Source: Corynespora cassiicola
Lineage: Eukaryota; Ascomycota; Dothideomycetes; Pleosporales; Corynesporascaceae
DNA length: 64,000 bases
Direction: 5' to 3'
Assembly: GCA_022059125.1 (NCBI GenBank)
Contig: JAEUWY010000001.1
Coordinates: 4,154,001 to 4,218,000, forward strand
The notes under the pieces are model-generated. The model saw only the letters and a list, made by a program, of their open reading frames with translations, did no database searches and was not told where the DNA came from. Below are positions 54,050 through 64,000 of the stretch, one piece after another. The translations under genes were made by a program, and so were the position numbers. How positions within the stretch are numbered: position 1 is the first letter of the stretch; each line of letters begins with the position of its first letter.

Positions 54050-55756
54050 ACCCGAATACACAATTGTGCCTCTGCGACCAATGCCCGAAGACACTGCTAA
54101 AATACACCGACTCTCCCCCGTGAAGAAATATTTTGGTCCGCCAGTCAACTTTCTGCACTTTCTCAAGATGCCATACAGCTAAATAGATTACTCTCTCAAG
54201 GATGAGTAATGGTGGATAGCATGTATATCATCCTGTCATTGATAACTTGTCTCATTGTCTATATGCTGTAATCCGCTGTCCCCAGGTCACTCCAGGCCAC
54301 CTTCCAAACCCATAACCAACTCTATGCACACTATATCCAATCAGCAGTCACTCATCTTCCCCAGGTAATAATCTAAACAAACTCACCCCCCTAACCAGGC
54401 CCCCGTCCCGCAAAGCCACCATGGCAAAACCCTGGGACAGGAGAGGTGCATACTAAATCGACAAACCAAACAAAGGCATTTCGCCAATCTCTCCCTAGCG
54501 GGAGCCCCAGCGCAGATGCGGCAAAGGTCAAGGTCTTCCCCCTCCCTTCTCCCTTCGAACCGCTTGCTTGGCACCATGTGCCGGGCCGTCCCACAGGCCC
54601 CAGCGAAGGATGCGAAGGGGCGAGGTGTCGTATAGCACGCGAACGAGCCAGTGCGTCGAGCCGCTCGCTGATTGCTATTCAGAGGGTCATTATGCCGTTT
54701 TCGCTCTTCCCTGATCCCGGTCTCGCATGCATGCATAGATAGTATCACAACAGGTAGAACGAGCGATTGAAGCTTGAACGTTTTCAAATTGGTGGTAGTC
54801 ATTTCTCTGAATCTTTCCTCCTCGTTACCATCTGCGTGTGCGCGCACGATTCCCTCTCAATTCCCTCCATTCATCCTCGAACCATGTCCCCCCCTCCGTC
54901 CATCACCAAAACCATTAAATACGCAAGGTTGATCAACTCCAGACATTGAACCGCCTTAATCATCATCACCGTCTGAAACTCCAAAGTCGCGGTCCGTAGA
55001 TCGCAAAACCCCAAAACCCAAGATAAAAGAACAGCAGAAAAAGGTATGATGTGCAAAAGAGAAGGGAAGAAGAGACAAATGGGTGGGGAAGAGAGTAAGG
55101 TGGGAACTCTAGAAACTGGGTAAGTGCAAGATGGAGGAAAACAAGTGTGAACAAGGCCGACAGGAAATGGTATCTCCAATCAGCCCCCCAAACTCCTATT
55201 AAGCCATCGACGAGATGCATTAAGTAGGGTCAAGCCAGCCCAACCAAAGAAGGGAAGAAGCCGAAGATTTCTGGATTTATACAGTGATGCTGGTTGTGAT
55301 GTACAATGGCGCCGTATATTCCAATCGGCGGAAGCCAGTCGTCCTGACACGATGGAGCCTATCGGTTGAAATATCCCAGCAGGTAGGCGAAATGATGGTT
55401 TCAGAACGAGTGCCATCATCCCAAGTGGGTGGAACCATGATGAATCCGCGTAAATGAAATCCATGGGCAGATGGGCCCCGAATAGAAAAGGTCGAATTAA
55501 AACAAGTCGTGTATGCTTGCCGAATAACTCCGTGCCGCCGGCTCCAATGCAGATGCATCTAGGGTACAATGCTTAAGAGACTGCGCTCGTAAACGCGTCG
55601 TGTCGATACCGGGAAGAAAACGTCTATGATTACGTGCTTTTGCAGAATCCCATCTTTGAAAAGTCGCTTGCCGTGGCCACATTAAGAGACATAAGGGATT
55701 CGAAATCGATACGTGACAAAAAGGGAACTAGAAGAAACGGTCCTCGCCGGAACATT
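54050..55756. other. Long gap, no gene seen
   Basis: About 1.7 kb, moderately AT-rich, with openings up to 129 codons but no domain-like content. It includes the 3' end of the GH16 gene at its right border. Confidence 0.45.
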
Positions 55757-57907
55757 TCACTCTTCTTCTGCCTGGCAACCGTGCATGAAGGAGTTCTTGG
55801 GCCAGTCGTATCCAGTTCCCTTCCAATCCGTAAAGTTGGGGTTGGTATATGGCTCGGGGTGCTGCTTGATGTATTCCGTGGTGGGGTAACCCTCGGGATC
55901 GCAGGTCAGTTCGCCGTCCTCGCCCTGGTAGATGCGAATGTAGTCGATGCGCATGGTGGCTGGCAGCTGAGCGGTGATGCCTTCCAAGTCGATAGCGGCG
56001 AAGCTGTTGGACATGCCGAAGTTGGCAATGATAGTCAAGGGTTCTTCGGGGATCACTCGAGTACCAATGTTTCCGTTTGGGCCGGATGCTCGGGCATCCA
56101 TGGTCCAGGTCTCGGCATCGCCAACATACCAGGTGATGAAGCCATCTCCACCGGTCTTGTATTCAAAGGCATACGTCTGGTATTGTTTGCCATCGTACCA
56201 GTCGTTGTTCAGGTTGGTAAGGCCGGAAATAGCCTGCTGTAGAGGTCCACCACGATACGCGTTCATTTCGGTGATTGAGTGGTCGTACACCTCGACGAAG
56301 TCTGCAGCCTGTCAGCACGGGAATGATTCAGTTGGGCAGAGGAGAGATACTAACCATAGTTGGGTTGATACCAGATGTCGAAAGGCGCGGCCTGGAAAGA
56401 CTGGGAGATGGAACCAACGCCATTTGTCTTGCCTGGGCCTAGGAAAACGACCGAGCCTTCCAGAGCATCGATTTCCGGTGCACTGCGAGACTTGCCGGGC
56501 GAAGGGTGATCTTCACCTTGACAGGTACACGCGGGGAGTCGCATGCCGGGCAGGAAATTGAGACCATCGGGGGAGCTTTGGTTCGGAGTGATGCCGACGT
56601 CGCACTCGTCGTGGTAGCTGTAGGGCCACAATCCCTCAGTAGAGCCTAGGTAACCGGGGCGCGCAAGATTGCCCATGGTCCAGAAACCGGGCCAGAAGCC
56701 GATAATGTCACCACGGCCAGGCAGAGATATACTGGCCTCCACATGACCGCCCTTGAAGCACAATTGATTCCAAGACTGAATCATTCCGGAGCGGTAGTTG
56801 AGGCCATGGTTCTTGAATTGGTCAAACTTGAAGTTGATGGTGCCGTTCTCCGTGGACACGGCATCGGGATCGTACCACTTGGTGAGGGTCAACAAATGTC
56901 ATCACTCGCATATATTTGGAACACTCACCTCCAGATCCTGCGTAGCACCATACCAGATGTCGACGGCTGTGAAGTACGGGTCGTCTCCTTCGTAGAAGGT
57001 GCGGCCAGGGGTGTTGAATTCGTCCGAAAAGACGAGCTTCTGGGTCGATCCGTCGTGCGACTTGCGCGTCATGGCGCTCTCGGGCGTGTCCGGATCGATG
57101 AGACCAGTGCGGATGTTCTGCAATAGCGGCTCGTTCTGCTTTCCCTCGATGCAGAGCGGGTTGTTGGTGCAGGGCGTGATCTCCTTTACGTTGATCTTGT
57201 CGACGAAGGTGCTGTAGCAGGTGAGTTGAGAGTCGGAAGACTCGCGGGGATCGGAGCACATACAGGATGGGGTATCCGATGAACAGGAACAGCAGCCCCA
57301 AGCAAATCAAGGCAAGAGCGCCGACATTGACGGCACCTCGCCTGGTGAAGACATCACAGTCACGCTTCTCCTTCTCGTTGGGGTCGGGATTGTGCAGCCA
57401 GTCGTCCTTCTCCACGTCTTCGGGAAACAGCAGCAGACCGGTGCCAGGGAAGATGTTGTACTTCTCGGAGACAGTCTGGGTGTTGAGGTCCTCCTCGCTG
57501 CCGGCGCGCGAGGGGGCTCTCGAATCGTCAAATGGCGAAGCGAACGGGCCGTATCTCGAGTCACGGCTACCTATGGATTCAGAGCTCCAGCTGGTGCGCC
57601 GTGAAGAAACAACCGAGGGGGAGTCGTCGCGGAAGCCACGAGTGCGGGTGCGCGTCGGGGGCAGCAGGTGCTCTGCCGAGTCTGCCACGGCAGCATTGCG
57701 ATAGAGCGAAGGCACCGAGGTGGGCGAGCGCAGACCGGGGCTGGGAGCGGTGCCAGGCCGTATCGGAGCGGTGAGCGAGCGCGAGGACTGAGTGCGAGAG
57801 GTGCTGGGCCGCGCTGCTGGCGTGGAGTCGGCAGAGATGTCCTGGGTGCCAGAGTTGAGGCGTATGTGCGGTGGGAGGTCTCCACGGGGAGACAGCGGTG
57901 TCGACAT
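55757..57907 (-). CDS. SKN1/KRE6-type GH16 glucan synthesis protein
   Basis: Minus-strand exons 57264-57907, 56929-57211, 56355-56877 and 55757-56301 give 664 residues. It is a type II membrane protein: a Ser/Pro-rich cytosolic tail (~190 residues), one helix ([20 protein letters not shown]), then a lumenal GH16-like domain with [19 protein letters not shown], the catalytic-type motif EIDALE (Glu444, Asp446, Glu449) and a [11 protein letters not shown] strand. Skn1/Kre6 proteins act in the ER/Golgi and are needed to make cell-wall beta-1,6-glucan; they may be transglycosylases. The third exon acceptor (CCAAG|TGG) is weak, but the branch GTTGACC and protein continuity (DLE-WYDPDAV) support it. 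Confidence 0.95.
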
Positions 57908-58627
57908 GGCGGCGACTTGCAGGAGAGTAGCGACAGCGGACGAGCGAAAGTATGCAGTGAGTGAACTAGAAAATGAGCAGAGTCGAGGCGAAGGCCAGAG
58001 CGAGCGTGGGCGACTGGGACGGCGGAAGCGAGTGTTGATGTGTGCAGAGGCACGCAATGGGAGGGGCGAGGAATTCCAGCGCTGGTGACGGGGCAACAGC
58101 GGGAGCGACGACGCGCAGGGCCAGATAAGTCCTCTCCTGGGGGGGGGTGGAAGCTGGCGGGCGGTCAGGGTCGCGGAGTCGCAGCGTCGCAGTGTCGCAG
58201 GATGGCAGCGTGCGGGAGGGATGGGCAGGAGGAAAGGCGGCGGTCTCGATTTCAAAGGGGAGCAGGTTGTGAATGGCTCCTCTCCCGACGGGGGCGACGG
58301 GGGGTGACGGGGGGTGACGGGGGGCTTGACGGGGGTGTCCAGGGCCGCGGCCAGGAACGCGCTGCGACAATAGCTTGGCACGCAGCTTGACGTGCACGCG
58401 AGGCTTCCCGAACGGGCGAAGATGGAGGGCGCTGGCGAGGGTCGAGGGCGAGGTTTGAGGCGGGCGAAAAGGAAGCAGTAGGAGGCAGCAGAGGCGAAGC
58501 TGCGACGGCGGGCGGTTTTGAGGGCGATGGAGCTGGCGGGCGTGGTCGCGGTGCGTGCGGGCGTTGGGGGGGATTGCGGTGGTTGCGTGGCTATGGCCCC
58601 CAGCAACGAGCGGCGACAGAGTCAAGC

Positions 58628-58663
58628 GTCAAGACCAGCGTCAAGACCAGCGTCAAGGCCAGC
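58628..58663. repeat. 12-base tandem repeat
   Basis: Three near-identical copies of GTCAAGACCAGC (third GTCAAGGCCAGC), with partial copies on both sides. Confidence 0.8.
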
Positions 58664-59066
58664 GTCCAGCGTGCGCTCGGGAGCGTCCAGCAGGAGAAAA
58701 AGGGCGAGCAGGGCTGCTGGGCGGTCGACGGCGGGTGGCGAGCCTGGCAGCCGTGGCAGGCCAGCGTCACGGCCAAAAAGAGGGAGCCAGGGAGATCTCG
58801 ACGGTCCCCAACGCCTCCCCGGCCAATCAGGCACGCGGCCTGGCGATGCGGCGGCCTTTCTGCGGGCTGGCCGCAGGGTGATGTGCGTCCAGCGTCGAGT
58901 GGCTTTCTGCTAAAATTATCAGCCCAGGCTGCTGGCCGGCCTTGGTTGGCAGTGGGTTTCAACGCCTGTTCGCAAACAACCCACTACAGCTGCCAACGTC
59001 GCGACACGCCGCCCTCGCTCGCCACGGCATAAATGCCCGGTGGGCCTTTCATCTGCCTACTTATGT

Positions 59067-59106
59067 GCTGCTGCTGCTGCTGCTGCTGATGCTGCTGTTG
59101 CTGCTG
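59067..59106. repeat. CTG-rich microsatellite
   Basis: GCTGCTG... tract of ~40 bases with ATG and TTG interruptions, in the intergenic region. Confidence 0.85.
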
Positions 59107-60581
59107 GGCGCTGTGCCGCGCGATCAAATTTGCCCTATCCTCTGCCCCGGCGGCTGCAGCCCATTCCCGACTGACGACTTTTTCCCCTGACCAGTCCTCG
59201 ATCCAACCCACGTCTGCCCCAGCCAGCCTGTCGCCCTCGCCAAAAGAACGTCCATGCATCAGCGCGCCCCCCAACCCCGTCTCACCCACGCTCTCCAGCC
59301 TGCGTCCGTGTCGGGCCCGACCATTGTTGCATTGCATGGCCCTCCGAACACGTAGAGACGAGACGGCAACCACCGACGTCCCTCTGCCATCGTGGCAGAG
59401 GCTCCCCTCATGTCCGCGCAGGCCGACTCTGTGGGCCTCTCCCCCCCGAGCCAATCAAGCTAGTCTCGGCCGGCTCTCCTGAAAGTCTTAAGTCGTCCAC
59501 TGTGCGTGTTACGCGTCACGCACCACATAAAATCATCGGCAACCAAGCACTGCCTCGTCCGCCCAGCGCCCTCTTCGTCCTCTTGACGCCGTGTCTTGGA
59601 GCGCGCGCGGAGCGTGGATCGTGCTGCCCATCTGCCCGCTTCCCCTCGGTGCCTCCCCCCCCCCCCTCCATCGTGACGCTGTGCAATGCCCATTTCCATG
59701 TTTCGCCATCTGTCGCGCCGATACACCGTCGCGGAGATCCCTTTAGTCTGTCCTGCCTTTTGATCCTTCACCAACCCGCTCGTTGCACACGCAAGCGTTG
59801 CCCATCACTGCCGTTTCCGGCCTCCAAAACAATCGTGCTCTGCTGGTTTTGCATTCTTTTCGCACGGCTGGCCAACGTCATACCGCGTCTACCCCCAATA
59901 TCTGCCCGCCCAGCCGTCCTGCGAAACAAATTGGCCGTCCCGTCTCAAGTACTCGGGAATGCAAATCCCAATTGCCCATCATAAAAAAAAGGCCTTCGGG
60001 GACCCGCCGACAGCCGCGCCGATCCCTGGTCGCCGTGCTCAACGGCCGGTCGCGTGCTGTTTATTCATGCCAAACCGCCAGACAGAATGCCCACTCGTTG
60101 AAATCTCGCAGCTTCCTCGCTGATTTGTTGCGCTACCCGAAATTGCCCTTGTCCAGTGCCAATCAACATGCGTCTCGGCCTCTGTTGGCTGTGGATAATC
60201 TGAGGGTATAGGCGCCCTGGATGAGGATAGATTAATGGCGTATCCGCCCGTAGGGCTGAGCGCGAGGCGTGAGACGTGGACCTCCTGGACAGACGGCCGC
60301 TGTACCAATCTATCTGACCCAAAATCAGACGCTTGGGAGGCAAATCTCCCGCCATCTGGAGCTTATCTCACCGCATATCCCGTTTGATGGATGAACGTGT
60401 CAAATTCTATTTCAGACTGCCATGTGCTTCCATGTCCCAAGTTCCGTGGACCAGCTGATGGTTTGGAAATGCACGGCTTGCATACCCCGAACTCCTTGGC
60501 CGGCAATGTGCTCCCTCCCAGTGGTATCCATGCCTGCGTTGCCATGCCTGCGTTGCCATGCCTGCGTTGTCCTCCGCCCCA

Positions 60582-61344
60582 TCACGACTCAACAACCAAG
60601 ACCTTGAGCCCGACGATCCGCCCATCCTTTTCGTCCACGCTGACAACGTATAGTTCGGCCCTCGTGCTGCCGTGCTCTACCCGGAACACCTTGGCCTCTC
60701 CACTGCCGGCCTCCTTGACCGACTCGACAACCTGCGTATACTGCCCCCTGGGGTCGAAGTCCTTGACTGCAATCTCAGTCACATCGGCATCGTGATCGAG
60801 GAGCTTCTTGAGCCCTCCTATCCTCTTGTGTCAGCATCATCCCAAAACCCTGGATGGCTTGTGTTGCAGCATGAAACTCACCAGCAGATATCGACGATCC
60901 CGAGTATGCCAGAGCCACTGGCTCAAACTCTGCGTCCGTCTCGCTTATATAGATGGCCTCCACCCTCTCGAGGCTCTTTGGCACCGCCATGTTGACACTC
61001 TTGGTACCGTACTGCTTGCTCTCCTGCGTCGTCGCCCCGCCTGTGCCCTGGTTGGCCTTCTCCAGGAACGCGGCATAGTCTGCGTCCGACATGCTGGCTA
61101 CCGGTGTAGTGTGGAACTGAAGGCGTGTGGGTTGTCGGTGGCAGACTTGTGCGTGCTTGTTGGATCTGTTCGTGTTGGTCGTCGGTAGGCAGCGAGATCG
61201 CGTCGGATTTTGCGCAGAGTTGCTTGTCGCGAAGCTCTTAGATGGCGTCAGGTGCGTCGTTGGGCGCCAGAAATTTCTACTGGCACTTGGAGGGGTGAGT
61301 TGCAAAGCGCGTTGGAGTTGTTGCGGGGTGGTGACCTTGGCCAT
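60582..61344 (-). CDS. Uncharacterised protein, possibly mitochondrial
   Basis: Minus-strand exons 60882-61344 and 60582-60817 give 232 residues; the start at 61344 has context GACCATGGCC. The first ~75 residues are basic, Ser/Thr/Pro-rich and almost free of acids, like a long mitochondrial presequence with RLQFHTTPVAS as a possible cleavage region. The mature part starts MSDADYAAFLEKANQ and is a compact domain of ~150 residues ending in beta-strand-like segments (RAELYVVSVDEKDGRIVGLKVLVVES). The intron (donor GTGAGT, acceptor GATAG; a second AG three bases later also keeps frame) is well supported by phase. I do not recognise the family; it looks like a conserved fungal domain. Confidence 0.75.
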
Positions 61345-62121
61345 GGTCGACGCCAATGACGCAACCAGGGTGCTGCAGCTGTCGTGCAGGAGAGATCTCG
61401 TGAGAAGTTTAGCCCCACAACCCTTGCATCGCCTAGAACACGCCGGCACAGGGTAGATTCCCCAAACCAACGACGCCAGGAAAACGAAAACGAAGGTCCA
61501 ACCCAAAACATACCGGCTTGGAGGAAAGAAGAAACATGAACCCCACTTTCTCACCACCTTTTCACATCTGTGCTCACTTTGGTCGAGCTGCACGAGCTTC
61601 ACACACTTGCAAAAGCCTGCCACACCGTGTCCCTGTCGTTTTGCAAAATGAAATCAACCATTTGTTGCTGACCGAATGGATAGATGGACTATCTAATTCA
61701 TCTGTGGAAAAACGCAATAGAGAAACCTAATACCAACGAGCCCGACTAACAGAGGATATCATCTTGTCCCACCTGTGCCAAACGCTGAATCACATCTAAG
61801 TGCCCATTTCATCTGACGCTCACAAACACCTTCGCCTTAACACCATCAGTGCCCGCTTCGTACCCGCCGGGCTAGCCTCCCAATCCCAAATGTGTCCCAG
61901 ACCGCCGAGCTGAATGATTGGGTATGTGGGCGACCCCGATTACCGACGGCATGCTGTCCCATTCGTCGGAAAAATAAAAAGATTGTGGTATAAGGAGAAA
62001 GGACGAACGATGGGAGAATCAAGATTAAATGCAGGAAATGTTGTGACAGTCTGGTTGTTTCGAATTTCTGACAGGTACAGTCTAAGTTCCCCGTGCTCTC
62101 AGAACAGATCGTCAGATATCC
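61345..62121. other. Gap, no gene seen
   Basis: About 780 bases between the unknown gene's start and the SSN6 stop. It should hold a promoter and the SSN6 3' UTR. Confidence 0.5.
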
Positions 62122-64000
62122 TTAGGACTTCTGCTCCACAGGTGTGGGGGCATGGGCCAGTCCATTGGTAGGTGGGTTGCGTGGGCTCTCACGTTCCGAC
62201 TTGGTTACGCTCGGTTTGGCTTCCTCGCCCTCATCATCGTAGTTCTCGTCCACGTCCATGTGGCGGGCAGCAGGCTCGTGATGCTCTGGACGTTCCTGCT
62301 TTGGCGTCTCAGACATTCGGGGCAACGGCTGAGCCGCATTCATGGGTGGCAAGGAAGGCGGGTGATGAGCAGCCTCTGAAGGATGGTACCCGTCATTGAA
62401 ACGCCTTGCGTCAGGTGCGTCTTGAGGGCTGTGACGAGGCACCTGAGGAGAGGACAACCGATGAGGGGGGGAAGGACGACGACTGTGAGGCTCGTCCAAC
62501 TTTTGGCGTTTTTCGTCATTGGTGGGAGGCTTGGGGTTGATGTGATCATTCTCCTCCCACTCCCTGTGTCGCTTTGGGGGAGCAGTAGGCGGGCGGTCTT
62601 CACGCTCACGAGCAGCAGCCTCAGCAGCAAGCGCAGACGCTGGAGGTGGTGCACCGCTAGCAATACCGCCGCCAGAAGAAGGATCAGGATGGTGTTGGTA
62701 GGGACCTTGGTAGCCGTTGCGGGGAGATCCTGCACGGTTCTCCACAATCGGGCGAACCTCTGGTGCTGGGCTTCCCATCCGTCCATACGGTGGGAGAGGG
62801 CCTTGGCTCTGGCTCGAGGGTCCGTTCAGCCCCGTGGGTGGAGGGGGGGGCGGAGGAGGCACGCTGCTAGCATGCGGGCCATAGTTGGGATTGGAGATGC
62901 GGTTAGGGGGAGGCTGCTGCTGTTGTTGCGGCTGCTGTTGAGGTTGGTGAGGCGGGAGCTGAGGCTGGGCCTGGGAACTCTGTGGAGTAAGCTGTGGTGG
63001 AGGCGCAGGGTGGTAAGGACTGGGCGCGACGTGGTGGGTCTTGGGAGACGGGGAAAGACCGCGGCGCAAAGGTGGTCCTGGAGGGCCAGGAGGTCCTGTA
63101 GGCCCTGAAGGACCAGGGCCGTTTGTAGGCGGGCGCGGTGGGTCCTGGTAGGGCCGCATGGGCTCTTGTCTTGGGCTCGCTGGGCGTTGAGGAGCGTGTT
63201 GGGTTGGCGGGCGGATGCCTTCACGCTGATCATAAGGGTTCAATTGCTGAGGAGGAAGACCAGGCTCACGGATCTGTGCCAGGGGCCTGTTCCACTCCGA
63301 AGCAGTGCCCAAGGCCGGTGGCGCGGGGCCCTGAGGAGGCTGCTGGGGTTGAGGGGCGCCCCATTGTGGAGCAGCTGGGCCGTGAATCGAAGCAGGCTGG
63401 TAGGCCTGAGGATGGACATCCTGGGGCACTGGAGCGCTGCCCTGGTTGGGAACGCCAGCCGATGACTGGCCGTTCTGTAACAACTGCAGGCGGGCCTTGA
63501 TATGCACATTAGACGGGTCAAGGTCAGCAGCGCGCTGGTATGCATCGAGAGCATCGGCGGTTTGGTTGTTGCAGGACTCGTACTTGGGCATGTTAGCAGT
63601 GTCTATTAGCGGTGAGGGCGTTGAGAAAACATACCAGAGTGCCCAAGTCATACCAGACCTCGGAGATATTTGGATTGAGGCGGATGGCGCGGGAGTATGC
63701 ATCAAGCGCGTCGCGGTATTGGTTGATCTGGTAGTAGAGCACGCCAATAGAGCACCAGAAGGTTGGATTCCTTCCATCGCGGTAGACAGCCTGCTGGTAC
63801 GCTTCATAGGCCTTGGGATATTTCTGCTGTGACATGTAGCAACGGCCTAGCAGGTACCAGCTTTGTGCGTCGGTTTGGTCTAAGACAAGCAATTAGTCGC
63901 CCGCACATGATCGCTGCTCGAAGACACAACGCTTACCAGAAGCCACTGATTTCTCAAGGTACTCAATAGCCTGTTCCTGACTAGCGTAGTTGGTGCTTTG
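62122..64000 (-). CDS. SSN6: SSN6/CYC8 transcriptional corepressor, 3' part
   Basis: Partial at the right edge. Visible minus-strand exons are 63937-64000 (open), 63635-63879 and 62122-63582. They code the end of the TPR array: AIEYLEKSVASDQTDAQSWYLLGRCYMSQQKYPKAYEAYQQA, then GVLYYQINQYRDALDAYSRAIRLNPNISEVWYDLG, then YESCNNQTADALDAYQRAADLDPSN. After the TPRs is a long Pro/Gln-rich tail with poly-Gln and poly-Pro runs and a charged end. In yeast Cyc8 the TPRs bind Tup1 and DNA-bound repressors, and the Gln-rich tail helps repression. Introns are GTAAGC..TTAG and GTATGT..CAAG. The N-terminal TPRs lie beyond the window. Confidence 0.93.

Larger units (their letters stand above)
57908..60581. other. 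Long GC-rich gap with tandem repeats
   Basis: About 2.7 kb between the GH16 start and the next minus-strand stop. It holds a GGGGTGACGGG repeat at ~58290-58325, a 12-base tandem at 58628-58663, a CTG-rich tract at 59067-59106 and a C run at ~59650-59659. Openings up to 219 codons in the GC-rich part have no domain content. Probably a long promoter/5' UTR of the GH16 gene plus spacer. Confidence 0.45.

Noticed and set aside
57908..58606. N-terminal extension of the GH16 protein
   Set aside because: The frame is open upstream, but the content is Pro/Arg noise and [10 protein letters not shown] at 57907 is a normal start.

Overview
The window looks like a nuclear contig from a filamentous ascomycete (Pezizomycotina; Dothideomycetes, perhaps Pleosporales, is my best guess and is not proven). 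The signs are short 46-80 nt introns with GT..CTNAC..AG signals, Kozak-type starts, GC-rich and simple-repeat-rich intergenic DNA broken by AT-rich blocks, and fungal orthologues such as RXT3, DSC3, RRG9, SSN6 and SKN1/KRE6. I find about 28 protein genes on both strands, mostly spliced. I see no tRNA, rRNA, CRISPR array or intact transposon. Exon joins were worked out by hand from reading phase, splice consensus and protein continuity.

Left third (1-22170): delta-12-type fatty acid desaturase, MATE transporter, secreted agmatinase-like ureohydrolase, ISA1 (Fe-S assembly), a small Dabb-domain gene in three short exons, DSC3 (Golgi ubiquitin ligase), RRG9 (mitochondrial), an MpaB-type membrane oxygenase, a short-chain dehydrogenase with a damaged splice pattern, cytochrome c, a mitochondrial dehydrogenase kinase and two fungal proteins of unknown function. 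Much of this block serves mitochondria (ISA1, RRG9, CYC1, PDK-type kinase).

Middle (22170-46650): an AT-rich gap, the bifunctional PFK-2/FBPase-2 with a GC-AG intron, the large HDAC-complex subunit gene RXT3, divergent CLN3, ATP5 (OSCP), then an AT-rich island (about 34640-38500) whose only gene is a DUF262/GmrSD-like protein with a suspicious splice acceptor. IPI1, a roadblock/LC7 dynein light chain, a DUF1348 NTF2-like protein, a peroxiredoxin ending in AKL (peroxisome signal) and a Rax1-like RGS membrane protein follow.

Right third (46650-64000): three minus-strand genes in a row (cytochrome P450, MFS exporter, membrane 'luciferase-domain' protein) that could form a small metabolic cluster, a decayed coiled-coil gene with two in-frame amber codons, the SKN1/KRE6 GH16 cell-wall glucan gene, an unknown probably mitochondrial protein, and the 3' part of the SSN6/CYC8 corepressor, which runs off the right edge.

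The most interesting points are the AT-rich DUF262 island with its AG-to-GG acceptor, the P450-MFS-luciferase-domain trio, the two decaying genes (SDR and coiled coil), and the secreted ureohydrolase. I found no convincing new multi-gene system; the trio and the DUF262 island are the best leads.
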